DNA from: Undibacterium umbellatum
GTDB taxonomy: Bacteria; Pseudomonadota; Gammaproteobacteria; Burkholderiales; Burkholderiaceae_D
NCBI RefSeq assembly: GCF_014284125.1
Contig: NZ_JACOFX010000008.1
Span: 124,001-188,000 of the forward strand
DNA: 64,000 nucleotides
Direction: 5' to 3'
Shown: in pieces, positions 18,298 through 28,554 of the stretch
How positions within the stretch are numbered: position 1 is the first letter of the stretch
Layout of the letters: each line of letters begins with the position of its first letter
The notes under the pieces: model-generated
Database searches by the model: none
Told to the model about the DNA's origin: nothing
Seen by the model: only the letters and a program-made list of their open reading frames with translations
Translations under genes and position numbers: made by a program

Positions 18298-19035
18298 ATG
18301 AAAATTCTGATCAGTAATGATGATGGCTATCTGGCTCCAGGCATCGTGGCGCTAGCTGAGGCCATGGCGTCAATTGCCGAAGTAACTGTGGTGGCACCTG
18401 ATAGCAATCGCTCGGGCGCATCGAATGCTTTGACGCTGGACCGGCCTTTGAGTGTGCAGCGTGCCAGCAACGGGTTTTACTTTGTGAATGGTACACCTTC
18501 TGACTGTGTGCATATTGCCCTGACAGCCATCATGAAAGATAAGCCTGATCTTATCGTCTCCGGCATCAATCAAGGGCAAAACATGGGCGACGATACCTTG
18601 TATTCCGGTACTGTAGCTGCTGCGACAGAGGGATATTTGTTTGGCATACCAGCAATTGCTTTTTCTCAAACTGAAAAGGGCTGGGCGCATCTCGATGCGG
18701 CAGCGCATGTCGCACTGGAAATGGTCAAGCGTGGTTTTCCTGAGCTTGTCAGGCCTTTTTTGCTGAATGTAAATATTCCAAATTTGCCGTTTGATCAAAT
18801 TCTGGGAGTGCGCAAGTCGCGTTTGGGCAAGCGCCATACTTCCGAGCCTGTGATACACATGATAGACCCGCATGGCAGGGATATCTACTGGATAGGCCCT
18901 CCAGGGGCGGCAAGAGATGTCGGCTCCGGTACGGATTTTGATGCAACCACCAAGCATTTTGTGTCAGTGACCCCCCTACAGGTAGATTTGACCAATACCC
19001 GGCAATTGGCTGACTTGGATATGGATTTTGCATGA
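18298..19035 (+). CDS. surE: 5'/3'-nucleotidase SurE
   Basis: A 245-residue SurE, a metal-dependent survival protein phosphatase acting on nucleoside monophosphates and short polyphosphate. The start [11 protein letters not shown] gives the metal ligands Asp8 and Asp9; [15 protein letters not shown] supplies further active-site residues, and [25 protein letters not shown] is the conserved core (short pieces [11 protein letters not shown] and YSGTVAAA). No Shine-Dalgarno precedes the ATG. It heads the conserved surE-pcm-nlpD-rpoS block and overlaps pcm by 4 nt. Confidence 0.97.
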   Translation: MKILISNDDGYLAPGIVALAEAMASIAEVTVVAPDSNRSGASNALTLDRPLSVQRASNGFYFVNGTPSDCVHIALTAIMKDKPDLIVSGINQGQNMGDDTLYSGTVAAATEGYLFGIPAIAFSQTEKGWAHLDAAAHVALEMVKRGFPELVRPFLLNVNIPNLPFDQILGVRKSRLGKRHTSEPVIHMIDPHGRDIYWIGPPGAARDVGSGTDFDATTKHFVSVTPLQVDLTNTRQLADLDMDFA

Positions 19036-19895
19036 CGGCCAAAGACAAACGTTTTCCTTTGTCTTTGTCTTCTGTGGTCAATCAAAAAGACAAAACAAGT
19101 AGCGGTACCAACAGGCCTACTATCATGCCACAAACAGCGATGCGCAATGCAGCCCATCACATGAATGGTGTTGCTGCAGCGAAGTTGGCCAAGTCGCAAG
19201 AGTTGCATCTGCCTCAAGGCGCTGTTTCAGGTAGTTTGTCGCCATCCTTGTTGTCCGGTCCATTGGTTTCAGAAGGAGTAAGACGGGCGATGGTGGCACG
19301 TGTGGCACAACAAGGTGTCAAGGACACCACTGTGCTGGCTGCCTTGCTGGCGGTGCCCCGGCATCTTTTTCTGGAGTCTGGCATGGCCAGCCAGGCGTAT
19401 GTTGATGCCTCTCTTCCTATTGGGCATCATCAAACCATTTCGCAGCCATATATCGTTGCCCGCATGCTTGAGATTATGCGCAATGGTGGCAAACTTGAGC
19501 GCGTACTTGAAATCGGTACTGGTTGTGGTTATCAGGCGGCCGTGCTTTCTGTCATTGCAAAAGAAGTCTATTCAATTGAGCGTATCAAGGCTTTGCATGA
19601 ACTGGCAAAAAATAATTTGCGCCCTATGCGTATCGCTAATATCAGGCTGCATTATGGTGATGGTATGCTAGGTTTGCCTGATCAGGCACCGTTTGACGGT
19701 ATCATACTGGCTGCAGCAGGAATGGAAGTGCCGCAAGCCTTGCTGAAACAATTGCGGGTGGGAGGCAGACTGGTTGCTCCGGTCGGTGGGCGCAACCAGG
19801 TTTTGCAACTCATTGAGCGGGTATCGACCTATGATTGGAATAGTTCAGTGCTGGAACATTGCCATTTTGTTCCTTTGCATTCTGGCGTAATTTAA
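19032..19895 (+). CDS. pcm: Protein-L-isoaspartate O-methyltransferase with N-terminal extension
   Basis: Repairs isoaspartyl residues in damaged proteins using S-adenosylmethionine. The SAM-binding motif [16 protein letters not shown] lies near residues 158-173, preceded by the Pcm-specific [18 protein letters not shown]. The core aligns with the roughly 208-residue enzyme from about residue 78 ([13 protein letters not shown]), so the reading frame carries about 75 extra unconserved residues if the ATG overlapping the surE stop is used. In-frame ATGs at 19125, 19140 and 19161 are alternatives. The 4-nt overlap with surE favours the long form. Confidence 0.93.
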   Translation: MTAKDKRFPLSLSSVVNQKDKTSSGTNRPTIMPQTAMRNAAHHMNGVAAAKLAKSQELHLPQGAVSGSLSPSLLSGPLVSEGVRRAMVARVAQQGVKDTTVLAALLAVPRHLFLESGMASQAYVDASLPIGHHQTISQPYIVARMLEIMRNGGKLERVLEIGTGCGYQAAVLSVIAKEVYSIERIKALHELAKNNLRPMRIANIRLHYGDGMLGLPDQAPFDGIILAAAGMEVPQALLKQLRVGGRLVAPVGGRNQVLQLIERVSTYDWNSSVLEHCHFVPLHSGVI

Positions 19896-19939
19896 GTTTA
19901 TTCTCAAAGACAATGAACTTGATGGATTAAAAAAAAGAA

Positions 19940-20878
19940 ATGAAGAAAATACAGCATATATTACAAACTGGTTTTGCAGTAACCGTACTGGCAGGCTTGA
20001 CAGCCTGTAGCACCAACTTGCCGAACAGGGCGCCAGTAGTGGAGCGTGGGGTCGAGTCCCGGCCGGTTGAAACTGTTACCACCGAAGTGGCCAAGCCAGT
20101 TATCAAAGCACCAGACAGTATACGTGGCACTTATGTCGTCAAGCGAGGTGATGGTTTGTACAGGATCGCGCTTGACCATGGTCAGAGCTATAGCGATCTG
20201 GTGGCTTGGAATGATTTAAAAAATCCGAATGACATCAAAGTGGGGCAGGTATTGCGTGTCGCTCCTCCGGATGGCAGTCAACCAGCACAAACTTCGAGTA
20301 TTGCCTCCAATGCTGGGATAGAGGTTAGGCCATTGGCAGTCAACCCTGCAACCAACAAAACTTTGCCGCGTGGCGACAAACGCCCGTTTTCTGACGCCAA
20401 TCTTGCTGAGTTGCAAAAGGGTGATGTTGTAGTAGCGGCCGCCGTGCCAGCCAGTAAAACAGAAACTATCACTCCAGTTAAAGTAGTAGAGTCGGCACCG
20501 ACAGAATCTGAGACGGTTGAATGGATGTGGCCAGTAGACGGTAAAGTCCTCGCAACATTTGACGATGTTAAGAATAAAGGCTTCGACATCGGCGGCAAGT
20601 TGGGGCAGGATATATTGGCGGCAGGATCTGGCAAGGTCATGTATGCCGGTAGCGGCATCCGTGGATATGGTAATCTTGTTATCATTAAACACACCAGTAA
20701 TTTGTTGTCTGCTTACGCGCATAACAAGGCCATCTTGGTAAAAGAAGGGCAGTCGATTAGCAAGGGGCAAAAAATTGCTGAGATGGGAAATTCGGATAGT
20801 GATACAGTGAAACTGCATTTTGAAATCAGGGTGCAGGGTAAGCCAGTTGATCCTGCCAGATATTTGCCTGCGCGCTAA
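19940..20878 (+). CDS. nlpD: NlpD-type lipoprotein, LysM and degenerate LytM
   Basis: A 312-residue lipoprotein: signal peptide with lipobox LTAC and lipidated Cys23, a LysM peptidoglycan-binding domain at about residues 63-108 (YVVKRGDGLYRIALDHGQ) and a C-terminal M23/LytM domain. In the LytM domain the usual zinc ligands are replaced (KGFDIGG where active enzymes have a histidine), as in E. coli NlpD, so it should act as an activator of amidase AmiC in daughter-cell separation rather than as a hydrolase. A promoter for rpoS within nlpD is known in enterics and cannot be confirmed here. Confidence 0.94.
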   Translation: MKKIQHILQTGFAVTVLAGLTACSTNLPNRAPVVERGVESRPVETVTTEVAKPVIKAPDSIRGTYVVKRGDGLYRIALDHGQSYSDLVAWNDLKNPNDIKVGQVLRVAPPDGSQPAQTSSIASNAGIEVRPLAVNPATNKTLPRGDKRPFSDANLAELQKGDVVVAAAVPASKTETITPVKVVESAPTESETVEWMWPVDGKVLATFDDVKNKGFDIGGKLGQDILAAGSGKVMYAGSGIRGYGNLVIIKHTSNLLSAYAHNKAILVKEGQSISKGQKIAEMGNSDSDTVKLHFEIRVQGKPVDPARYLPAR

Positions 20879-21027
20879 GTGTATTGACAGTGTGCAGTGC
20901 GGTGTCGGTTCTGGTTTGTGCTGAAGGTTTGAGGGTAAGAGTAGTGTTGGTGAATTGATATTGGCGTTTTCAAAAACAATTTGTTCAGACTGAAATAAAT
21001 ACCGGACTCGTGAACTAAGCTCAGACT

Positions 21028-22101
21028 ATGCAAAACACTTTAAGCACATATAAGCTGGAAAGCTCTTCCATCAGCGATGAGTCGGATATGTCTGCGGATG
21101 CGTCAGGTGAAGATGTGCACTCATCTTCTGATATTGGAGATGCGGCAGACTTGGCTGATGAAGCCAATGATCTGGCTCAGGAGGGGCAGGACGAGCAGGG
21201 TGAGGACCCGGCAGCACTTGTTGTTGCCCCCATAGATGAGTTAAAAAATGTATTGGCGGCAGAATTGTCCACCGATACCACCCAGTATTATCTGAACCAG
21301 ATAGGCACGCGGCCCTTATTTGCTTTGGCTGAAGAACTACATTACGCCACATTGGCCAAGCAGGGTAATTTTGAAGCCAGACAAAAGATGATAGAACACA
21401 ACCTGCGGTTGGTTGTGTCGATTGCCAAACACTATATTAATCGCGGTGTTGCCTTGCTTGATATGATAGAAGAGGGCAATCTCGGCTTGATGCATGCGAT
21501 AGATAAATTCGAACCCGAACGCGGCTTCCGTTTCTCAACTTATGCAACCTGGTGGATACGCCAGAGCATAGAGCGCGCTATCATGAATCAAGCCAGGACC
21601 ATACGCTTGCCGGTGCATATGGTGCGTGAATTGAATCAGATATTAAGAGCCAAGTACCATCTTGAATCGCAAAGGCGTGATGGCAGGGATGCTGCGCTGG
21701 AAGATATTGCCTTGCTGGTCGATAGGCCAGTGGATGAGGTGCAGGATATCCTGACCTTGTCCGAGCACGCAACTTCGCTCGATACGCCACTGGATAATGA
21801 TCCTCAATCCAGTCTCATGGATATGTTGCCTGGTGACAGCGACGATGCGCCTGACATACGCGCGGAGCAGCATGAAATGACCATCCTGGTCAGGGATTGG
21901 TTGTCAAAGTTGCCTGACAAGCAACGTATTGTTATAGTTCGCCGTTTTGGTCTCGATAATGATGATCCGGCAACCTTGGAAACCCTGGCAGATGAAATGG
22001 GGATAACCCGTGAGCGTGTGCGTCAGATACAGCAGGAGGCGCTGATCAAACTCAAGCGTTCGTTTGCTTCACGTGGCGTAGGGCGTGATTCTGTGCTTTA
22101 A
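21028..22101 (+). CDS. rpoS: RNA polymerase sigma factor RpoS
   Basis: A 357-residue sigma70-family stationary-phase sigma factor. Region 2 reads [35 protein letters not shown] and [18 protein letters not shown]; region 4 has the DNA-binding helix-turn-helix [20 protein letters not shown]. Position after nlpD separates it from RpoD and RpoH. The N-terminus carries about 60 acidic, low-complexity residues (Asp/Glu/Ser/Ala) before the conserved [11 protein letters not shown], longer than in E. coli RpoS (about 330 residues). The start ATG has no strong Shine-Dalgarno; later in-frame ATGs exist at 21088. Confidence 0.95.
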   Translation: MQNTLSTYKLESSSISDESDMSADASGEDVHSSSDIGDAADLADEANDLAQEGQDEQGEDPAALVVAPIDELKNVLAAELSTDTTQYYLNQIGTRPLFALAEELHYATLAKQGNFEARQKMIEHNLRLVVSIAKHYINRGVALLDMIEEGNLGLMHAIDKFEPERGFRFSTYATWWIRQSIERAIMNQARTIRLPVHMVRELNQILRAKYHLESQRRDGRDAALEDIALLVDRPVDEVQDILTLSEHATSLDTPLDNDPQSSLMDMLPGDSDDAPDIRAEQHEMTILVRDWLSKLPDKQRIVIVRRFGLDNDDPATLETLADEMGITRERVRQIQQEALIKLKRSFASRGVGRDSVL

Positions 22102-22156
22102 GGCATATTCGCTCGTCAATTCGCATATTTCTTGGGTTGCGCATCCGCGCATCTCT

Positions 22157-22162
22157 TATAAT
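22157..22162 (+). promoter_or_regulatory. Candidate -10 box for rlmD
   Basis: A perfect TATAAT lies 58 nt before the rlmD ATG. No convincing -35 is spaced from it: TTGGGT is 19 bp away and TTGCGC 14 bp away. If used, the transcript would start near 22169 and include the leader hairpin at 22189-22210. Confidence 0.4.
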
Positions 22163-22188
22163 TCCGTCTTTTAAATCTCAATTCCTAT

Positions 22189-22210
22189 CGGCGCGATATG
22201 TCTCGCGCCG
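22189..22210 (+). promoter_or_regulatory. Leader hairpin 9 nt before the rlmD start codon
   Basis: CGGCGCGA (22189-22196) pairs perfectly with TCGCGCCG (22203-22210) around a 6-nt loop TATGTC. It occupies the place where a Shine-Dalgarno should be, and no other ribosome-binding sequence is visible before the ATG at 22220. There is no T-run, so it is not an intrinsic terminator. Confidence 0.55.
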
Positions 22211-22219
22211 CCAATTTCC

Positions 22220-23554
22220 ATGAATACAATAGAAATTCGCTCTTTAGATATGGACGCGCGTGGCGTCGGTAATTTGCAAAATGAAGATGGCACTGCAGGC
22301 AAGGTGGTCTTTGTCGATGGCGCGCTGCCGGGTGAATTGGTGGAATTCAGTACCTACAAAAAAAAGGCAAGTTGGGAGGCTGCGACCATGATGAGCCTGG
22401 TGCGCGAGTCTTCGCAAAGGGTGGAGCCTAAGTGTGAATTTTTTGGCACCTGCGGCGGTTGCTCCATGCAGCACTTGGATGCCAGTGCCCAAGTGGCCAT
22501 GAAGCAGCGTGTGCTGGAAGATAACCTCTGGCACATCAGTAAGGTCAAGTCCGAAATCATGCTGCGCCCCATCATCGGGCCGACCTGGGGTTATCGCTAC
22601 CGTGCCCGCCTGTCAGTGCGTCACGTCATTAAAAAAGGCACAGTACTGGTCGGTTTCCATGAGAAAAAATCGCGTTATGTCGCGAATATGGAAGCCTGTG
22701 AAATTTTGCCAGCACATGTCTCCGCCATGCTCATGCCCTTGCGAGGTCTGGTTGCATCTTTGTCTATCGTTGAGGCTTTGCCGCAGATCGAGTTGGCCAT
22801 AGGTGAAGGTGTGACTGCCATGGTCTTGCGCATTATGGCGCCATTGACCGAGGATGATGAAATTAAATTGAAGGCATTTGCAGATCAGTATCAGGTCCAG
22901 TGGTGGTTGCAAACCAAGGGGCCGGAGACTGCCACGCCTTACTATCCTGCGACCAGTGAATTGCATTATCTATTGCCAGAATTTGGCGTAAAAATGCCTT
23001 TCAAGCCCACTGATTTTACCCAAGTAAATCATCATATTAACCGCGTACTGGTGGCGCGTGCCTTACGTATGCTGGATGTGCAAAAAGATGAGCGTATTGC
23101 TGATCTGTTCTGCGGTCTGGGTAACTTCACTCTGCCTATCGCCACACTTGCGAAAGAAGTGGTAGGTATAGAGGGTAGTGATGCCCTGACTGAGCGAGCA
23201 CTGGAAAATGCCAAACATAATGGGCTGGCTGATAAAACATCATTCAGTACGCGCAATCTGTTTGAGATAACTGCGCAAGACTTCGTGAAGTTGGGTAAAT
23301 TTGACCGCTTTTTGATTGATCCACCGCGTGACGGTGCCATGGCTGTGTGTCAGGCGTTGATTGATCTGGGCGAAATTGCACCTGAGTTAAAGCCCAAGCG
23401 TCTGGTCTATGTCTCATGCAGCCCATCAACTTTGGCCAGGGACGCTGGCATGCTGGTTAATCAAGCTGGTTACCGCCTCAGCAGCGCTGGCGTTATCAAT
23501 ATGTTCCCGCATACTTCGCATGTGGAATCCATGGCAGTTTTTGATCTGATTTAG
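22220..23554 (+). CDS. rlmD: 23S rRNA (uracil-1939 C5) methyltransferase RlmD
   Basis: A 444-residue RumA/RlmD enzyme. The N-terminal TRAM domain runs to about residue 65. Cys72, Cys78 and Cys81 (CEFFGTCGGC) with a later cysteine in MEACEIL are the [4Fe-4S] ligands. The SAM domain has DLFCGLGNFTLPIA, LIDPPRDGA and the catalytic nucleophile Cys400 in VYVSCSPSTLARD. It makes m5U at position 1939 of 23S rRNA. RlmC/TrmA relatives share the C-terminal half; the TRAM domain and cysteine cluster favour RlmD. Monocistronic, with the hairpin leader described separately. Confidence 0.94.
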   Translation: MNTIEIRSLDMDARGVGNLQNEDGTAGKVVFVDGALPGELVEFSTYKKKASWEAATMMSLVRESSQRVEPKCEFFGTCGGCSMQHLDASAQVAMKQRVLEDNLWHISKVKSEIMLRPIIGPTWGYRYRARLSVRHVIKKGTVLVGFHEKKSRYVANMEACEILPAHVSAMLMPLRGLVASLSIVEALPQIELAIGEGVTAMVLRIMAPLTEDDEIKLKAFADQYQVQWWLQTKGPETATPYYPATSELHYLLPEFGVKMPFKPTDFTQVNHHINRVLVARALRMLDVQKDERIADLFCGLGNFTLPIATLAKEVVGIEGSDALTERALENAKHNGLADKTSFSTRNLFEITAQDFVKLGKFDRFLIDPPRDGAMAVCQALIDLGEIAPELKPKRLVYVSCSPSTLARDAGMLVNQAGYRLSSAGVINMFPHTSHVESMAVFDLI

Positions 23555-23709
23555 ATTTTTTGCAGTGGCAAATCGAGCGTCATTGCTGGCAATTGGCAGT
23601 GGATTTGCCTTAATGCAATGAAATCCTTGTTTCAGATATTAAAAGCGCAATTGCTTCAGTCTGCGATCAATTGTATTTCTTGAAAGACATATCTGGGATG
23701 GTGGTTTCG

Positions 23710-23718
23710 TGGTAAAAT
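23710..23718 (+). promoter_or_regulatory. Candidate extended -10 promoter of ndk
   Basis: TGG-TAAAAT fits an extended -10 element (TGn plus five of six -10 bases), 60 nt before the ndk ATG. No good -35 is seen. The rest of the 224-bp rlmD-ndk gap has no visible gene. Confidence 0.4.
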
Positions 23719-23778
23719 CTAAGGTTAGATGAATTCTCGAAATTTTTCTTAACCCTTTCTTTTTATTGGAGTTTTTAG

Positions 23779-24204
23779 ATGGCTATCGAACGTACATTGT
23801 CTATTATTAAGCCTGACGCAGTTGCAAAAAACGTCATCGGTCAAATTTACAGCCGCTTTGAAGGCGCTGGCCTGAAAGTAGTTGCTGCCCGTATGGCGCA
23901 GTTGTCCCGTGCTGAAGCTGAAGGCTTCTATGCTGTTCATAGTGCACGTCCTTTCTTCAAGGATCTGGTTGACTTCATGATTTCCGGTCCTGTAATGATC
24001 CAGGTTCTGGAAGGTGAAGGCGCAATTTTGAAAAACCGTGACCTGATGGGCGCGACAGATCCTAAGAAGGCAGACGCTGGTACTATCCGCGCTGATTTCG
24101 CTGACTCTATCGATGCTAACGCTGTTCACGGTTCTGATGCTCCAGAAACAGCTGCTGTGGAAATCGCTTACTACTTCCCAGCGTTGAACGTTTATTCCCG
24201 TTAA
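23779..24204 (+). CDS. ndk: Nucleoside diphosphate kinase
   Basis: A 141-residue Ndk of standard length, balancing NTP and dNTP pools by phosphate transfer through a phospho-histidine. The start [20 protein letters not shown] and the active-site stretch [10 protein letters not shown] with His117 are unmistakable. A strong GGAG lies 7 nt before the ATG and codon choice appears optimised, as expected for a highly expressed gene. It is followed by the hairpin before rlmN. Confidence 0.98.
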   Translation: MAIERTLSIIKPDAVAKNVIGQIYSRFEGAGLKVVAARMAQLSRAEAEGFYAVHSARPFFKDLVDFMISGPVMIQVLEGEGAILKNRDLMGATDPKKADAGTIRADFADSIDANAVHGSDAPETAAVEIAYYFPALNVYSR

Positions 24205-24248
24205 TTCAGACTTTGTCTGCATGTAACAGAATAAAGAATTAAGATATA

Positions 24249-24279
24249 CACCTCATACAGTCTGGTGCTGTATGAGGTG
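24249..24279 (+). promoter_or_regulatory. Perfect 12-bp hairpin in the rlmN leader
   Basis: CACCTCATACAG (24249-24260) pairs perfectly with CTGTATGAGGTG (24268-24279) around a 7-nt loop. It lies between ndk and rlmN, with no T-run after it; GAGAAG, the likely rlmN ribosome-binding site, follows within a few bases. It could be an RNA processing or stabilising element, a weak terminator, or a translation-control structure. Confidence 0.6.
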
Positions 24280-24293
24280 CGAAAGAGAAGATC

Positions 24294-25451
24294 ATGACGG
24301 TACTCACAAATTTATTGGATCTGGATCCAGCGCAGCTCGTCGCATATTGCGGTGACTTGGGTGAGAAGCCGTTTCGTGCCAAGCAATTGCAACGCTGGAT
24401 ACATCAGTTTGGTGCTCGTTCGTTTGATGAAATGACAGACCTCGCGAAATCCCTGCGCGAGAAGCTCGCAACGCGAGCGATGATTGCCGCTCCCGCCGTG
24501 ATGAGTGACCATACTTCTACAGATGGCACTAGAAAGTGGCTGGTTGACGTCGGCCAGGGTAATGCGGTAGAAACTGTATTTATCCCTGAAGAAAATCGCG
24601 GTACCCTTTGTATTTCTACTCAGGCTGGCTGTGCCGTGAATTGCCGTTTTTGTTCCACCGGCAAACAGGGTTTTAACCGCAATTTGAGCGTAGGCGAAAT
24701 CATAGGCCAACTCTGGATGGCAGAATTTGAATTGCGTAAGACCAAAGGTATTGCTCCTGGCCCTAAGGGTGAACGTCAGATCACCAATGTGGTCATGATG
24801 GGTATGGGCGAGCCTTTGCTGAATTTTGAACCAACTGTGACTGCCTTGCGTCTCATGCTCGATGATAATGCCTATGGCTTGTCGCGCCGCCGTGTGACGC
24901 TATCTACCAGTGGTGTTGTGCCCATGATAGACAAGCTGTCGCAAGAATGCCCGGTCGCGTTGGCGGTGTCGCTACATGCATCGAATGATGCTTTGCGTGA
25001 CAGCCTGATACCACTGAATAAGAAGCACCCATTGAAAGAGTTGATGGCGGCTTGCAAGCGTTACCTTGAATTTGCGCCGCGCGACTTTGTCACGTTTGAA
25101 TATTGCATGCTGGATGGCGTCAATGATACTGATGCCCATGCGCGGGAATTGATAGAGCTGGTGCGTGATGTGCCATGCAAGTTTAATCTGATTCCTTTTA
25201 ATCCTTTCCCGGAATCTGGCCTGAAACGCTCGGCCAATCCACGTATTAAAGCATTTGCCCAGATTTTGCTGGATGCGGGCCTTGTGACCACCACGCGTAA
25301 AACCCGTGGCGATGATATCGATGCAGCTTGCGGTCAATTGGCTGGTGAAGTGCAGGATAGAACACGTGTGCAAGAACGCATGCAAAAGATGGCGGAATAT
25401 CAAAAGAAGTTTGGTGAAAATTTTGGCAAGATCGTGGAGATCACTCAGTGA
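24294..25451 (+). CDS. rlmN: Dual-specificity 23S rRNA/tRNA adenine-C2 methyltransferase RlmN
   Basis: A 385-residue radical SAM enzyme that makes m2A at 23S rRNA A2503 and at tRNA A37. The CxxxCxxC cluster is Cys113, Cys117 and Cys120 ([15 protein letters not shown]). A second conserved cysteine, Cys346 in DAACGQL, fits the residue that forms the covalent intermediate. GMGEPLLNF is the SAM-binding glycine motif. Its stop overlaps the pilF start by 4 nt. Confidence 0.97.
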   Translation: MTVLTNLLDLDPAQLVAYCGDLGEKPFRAKQLQRWIHQFGARSFDEMTDLAKSLREKLATRAMIAAPAVMSDHTSTDGTRKWLVDVGQGNAVETVFIPEENRGTLCISTQAGCAVNCRFCSTGKQGFNRNLSVGEIIGQLWMAEFELRKTKGIAPGPKGERQITNVVMMGMGEPLLNFEPTVTALRLMLDDNAYGLSRRRVTLSTSGVVPMIDKLSQECPVALAVSLHASNDALRDSLIPLNKKHPLKELMAACKRYLEFAPRDFVTFEYCMLDGVNDTDAHARELIELVRDVPCKFNLIPFNPFPESGLKRSANPRIKAFAQILLDAGLVTTTRKTRGDDIDAACGQLAGEVQDRTRVQERMQKMAEYQKKFGENFGKIVEITQ

Positions 25452-26254
25452 AAATTTCTCAAATGTGTCAGTACTTTTTGCGGGGTATGCTGCTGGCATT
25501 GGCATTAACCCTTTCCGCCTGTGCAAACAAGCGTCTGGAAGGTGAGCGGCAAGAGGAAAATGTTTCTGTCGAAAAACAAGAGGCTCAAAAACGTGCTGCC
25601 ATACGCATGCAGTTGGCGATAGGTTATTACCAGCAGGGGCAGCAAAAAGTAGCTCTGGAAGAAATTCGCCAGGCATTGCTAATTTCTTCTGATCTGGTTG
25701 ATGCTTACAGTTTACGTGCGCTGATTTTTATGGATATGGGTGAAAAGCAATTGGCTGAAGATAATTTTCTCCATGCTTTAAAGCTCGCGCCGGGCAATAA
25801 TGACATAGGAAATAACTATGGGCGTTTCTTGTGTTTGAATGGGCGTGAAAGTCAGGGACTAGTTTACCTGGATAAGGCAATCAAAGATCCCAACTACGTC
25901 ACGCCAGGTAAAGCACTGAATAATGCTGGCCTGTGTAGTTTGCGCATGAAGGATTCGATGGGTGCTGAACGTTACTTCATGCAAGGTTTGCGTGAGGAGC
26001 CTGCCAATCCTGCAATTAACGCCAACCTCGCAAAGATCCTCTATGAGCGCGGTGAGTATAAGCAAGCGCAGTTTTACATGAGTCGCGTATTGAAGTTTGA
26101 TGTGTTGGCTGCTGATGTTTTATGGTTGGCAATCAAAATTGAAAGGAAGTTGGGGGATGAGGCTGCTGTGAGTAATTTGGGTACCCAATTACGCCGCCGT
26201 CACCCTAACTCTAAAGAATTGTCTCAGTATCAACGTGGAGTTTTTGATGAGTGA
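25448..26254 (+). CDS. pilF: Type IV pilus biogenesis/stability lipoprotein PilF (PilW)
   Basis: A 268-residue lipoprotein with lipobox LSAC (Cys25) and a TPR superhelix: repeats such as [40 protein letters not shown] and [19 protein letters not shown] are visible. In the family it is the pilotin that carries the PilQ secretin to the outer membrane. No other pilus gene is adjacent, which is normal for this locus in betaproteobacteria. It overlaps rodZ by 8 nt. Confidence 0.93.
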   Translation: MKISQMCQYFLRGMLLALALTLSACANKRLEGERQEENVSVEKQEAQKRAAIRMQLAIGYYQQGQQKVALEEIRQALLISSDLVDAYSLRALIFMDMGEKQLAEDNFLHALKLAPGNNDIGNNYGRFLCLNGRESQGLVYLDKAIKDPNYVTPGKALNNAGLCSLRMKDSMGAERYFMQGLREEPANPAINANLAKILYERGEYKQAQFYMSRVLKFDVLAADVLWLAIKIERKLGDEAAVSNLGTQLRRRHPNSKELSQYQRGVFDE

Positions 26255-27260
26255 AGCGGGAGCGAATTTACCTGTTGAACCCTTGCCTTCGGAGATGTCT
26301 GAGCACAAGACGGTATTGTCTGTTGTGCAGACTGCTGGTTCACAATTATCTGCTGCACGTAGTCAAATGGGGCTGAGTTTGCAGCAGGTTGCTGATCAGC
26401 TCAAACTATCTCAGCGTCAAATCAGTGCGCTGGAGAATAATCAGTTTGACGATTTGCCAAAAATGGTGATCGTGCGTGGTTTTGTGCGGTCGTATGCAAA
26501 ACTCCTTAAGCTAGACCCTGCACCTATCATTAGTTGTTTGCCTGCAGAGGTGGGCTTGTCAGGGTTGGTGACAGATATGCGCCCAACTTTGGCCACGCCT
26601 TTTATGGAGTCGCGCACACCATTTCTTGGGCGGCAAGACAGCAATAACCGCAAATATCTTATTGGTGCAGGTTTGTTGGCAGCATGTGCTCTGATTTTCT
26701 TGGTAGTGCAAAAACTGGAGCAGAGCGACTATTTTAAAAATCTTCTGACTTCGCAAACTTCGGGAAAGCCAGTGGAAGTAGCTTCAGAAAAAATGCTTGA
26801 GAATGCTGAGCCGACACCAGTTAACACTGTCGTTGTAAAACCAGTTACACCAGTGCTGCCTACTGTAGTGGCGACGGTCAATGATTTTAAGCCAGAGGCG
26901 CGTGATCAGGTCGCTAGTCAGTCTCAAGTGACGGAGAATGAGCAATCGGCTTCCAATGCAGTTATTGCTCCGCAAACTGTTGTGCCTCTGGTTCCATCGG
27001 TAACTCCGGTTGCGGATTCTGCTAATAACCAGTTGAAGTTGAAATTCAGGCAGGATTCCTGGATACAGGTCAAGCGTGAAAACGGCAGTATTGTGACCTC
27101 TCATTTGGCGAAAGCGGGTACTGAAGAAGTATTTGACATGAAAGAAGCCTTGCAATTGAGGATAGGTAATGCTGCTGGTGTGGACGGCTGGTTGCGCGGC
27201 AAGTCCATGGAAATAGCGCCCGGCAAGGATAGTAATGTCATTAATATGAATGTGAAGTAA
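26247..27260 (+). CDS. rodZ: RodZ-like helix-turn-helix membrane protein
   Basis: A 337-residue protein: cytoplasmic Xre-type HTH_25 domain ([19 protein letters not shown], then [15 protein letters not shown] and [14 protein letters not shown]), one membrane helix at about residues 136-157, a Thr/Val/Pro-rich periplasmic linker and a C-terminal DUF4115 domain ([12 protein letters not shown]). RodZ links MreB to the membrane and helps set rod shape. I take the ATG at 26247 because GTGGAG lies 7 nt upstream; an in-frame GTG at 26235 is less likely. The pilF-rodZ-ispG order is typical. Confidence 0.9.
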   Translation: MSEAGANLPVEPLPSEMSEHKTVLSVVQTAGSQLSAARSQMGLSLQQVADQLKLSQRQISALENNQFDDLPKMVIVRGFVRSYAKLLKLDPAPIISCLPAEVGLSGLVTDMRPTLATPFMESRTPFLGRQDSNNRKYLIGAGLLAACALIFLVVQKLEQSDYFKNLLTSQTSGKPVEVASEKMLENAEPTPVNTVVVKPVTPVLPTVVATVNDFKPEARDQVASQSQVTENEQSASNAVIAPQTVVPLVPSVTPVADSANNQLKLKFRQDSWIQVKRENGSIVTSHLAKAGTEEVFDMKEALQLRIGNAAGVDGWLRGKSMEIAPGKDSNVINMNVK

Positions 27261-28540
27261 TGATGACGGATTTTTTATCGGAAATCGGTTCTGGTCCCAA
27301 GCTGAGACGCGCATCCCGTTCTGCCAAGGTGGTATATGGCACCCGTGAAGTTCTTGTGGGTGGTGGTGCTCCTGTTGTCGTGCAATCCATGACGAACACC
27401 GATACTGCAGACGTGATTGGTACGGCAATACAGATCAAGGAACTGGCGAGAGCCGGTTCCGAGCTGGTGCGCATCACTGTCAATAATGCGGAAGCGGCGG
27501 CGGCTGTGCCAGCAATACGTGAGCAGCTGGACAGGATGGGTATAGATGTGCCGCTGGTAGGTGATTTTCACTACAACGGCCATACACTGTTAAATGACTT
27601 TCCTGATTGCGCGAGGGCGTTATCGAAGTACAGAATTAATCCGGGTAATGTAGGGCAGGGCGCAAAACGTGATACTCAGTTTGCCCAAATGATAGAAATG
27701 GCCTGTCGCTACGATAAGCCGGTACGCATAGGTGTTAACTGGGGGAGTCTAGATCAGGCGTTGCTGGCACGCATCATGGATGATAATGCCAGGCGTCCGA
27801 CTCCCTGGAGTGTGCAGGCTGTCATGTATCAGGCTCTGATTACCTCTGCCATTGAGAGTGCGCAAAAAGCCGAAGAACTGGGTCTGGCAGGTGACAAAAT
27901 TATATTGTCTTGCAAAGTATCTGGCGTTCAAGATTTGATCGCGGTTTACCGCGAATTGGCAGCGCGTTGCGATTATCCCTTGCATCTTGGTTTGACCGAA
28001 GCAGGTATGGGTAGTAAGGGCATTGTTGCCTCAACAGCGGCATTGTCCGTGCTGATGCAGGAAGGCATAGGCGACACCATACGCATATCCCTGACGCCAG
28101 AGCCAGGCGGTGATCGCTGCAAAGAAGTTATCGTTGGGCAGGAGATTTTGCAAACCATGGGCTTGCGAAAGTTCACTCCTATGGTGATCGCCTGCCCGGG
28201 CTGTGGCAGAACAACCTCAACGGTATTCCAGGAGCTGGCAGACGATATCCAGAGCTTCTTGCGCAATCAGATGCCAGTCTGGAAAAGCCAATACCCAGGC
28301 GTTGAGAATATGAACGTCGCCGTCATGGGCTGCATCGTCAATGGTCCTGGTGAATCCAAGCATGCCAATATTGGTATCAGTTTACCCGGAACGGGAGAGT
28401 CACCCGCTGCCCCGGTCTTTATTGATGGCGCCAAGGCGCTTACCTTGCGTGGCGATCGTATCGCAGAAGAGTTTCAGGACATCGTGCTGGAATATGTCAA
28501 GAGTCACTATGCACCAGTGCATGGCGTAATAAATAATTAA
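27260..28540 (+). CDS. ispG: 4-hydroxy-3-methylbut-2-enyl diphosphate synthase IspG
   Basis: A 426-residue iron-sulfur enzyme of the MEP isoprenoid pathway. The start region has [14 protein letters not shown]; the [4Fe-4S] ligands are Cys312 and Cys315 (ACPGCGRT) and Cys358 ([10 protein letters not shown]). It is longer than the 372-residue E. coli enzyme, with extra sequence in the middle, as is common in betaproteobacteria. The start codon overlaps the rodZ stop by 1 nt; the next codon is also ATG. Confidence 0.97.
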   Translation: MMTDFLSEIGSGPKLRRASRSAKVVYGTREVLVGGGAPVVVQSMTNTDTADVIGTAIQIKELARAGSELVRITVNNAEAAAAVPAIREQLDRMGIDVPLVGDFHYNGHTLLNDFPDCARALSKYRINPGNVGQGAKRDTQFAQMIEMACRYDKPVRIGVNWGSLDQALLARIMDDNARRPTPWSVQAVMYQALITSAIESAQKAEELGLAGDKIILSCKVSGVQDLIAVYRELAARCDYPLHLGLTEAGMGSKGIVASTAALSVLMQEGIGDTIRISLTPEPGGDRCKEVIVGQEILQTMGLRKFTPMVIACPGCGRTTSTVFQELADDIQSFLRNQMPVWKSQYPGVENMNVAVMGCIVNGPGESKHANIGISLPGTGESPAAPVFIDGAKALTLRGDRIAEEFQDIVLEYVKSHYAPVHGVINN

Positions 28541-28554
28541 ATCAGGTAGCAAGC

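Noticed and set aside
18370..18957. 195-codon minus-strand frame opposite surE
   Set aside because: Antisense shadow with Cys/Arg/His-heavy composition; surE is certain.
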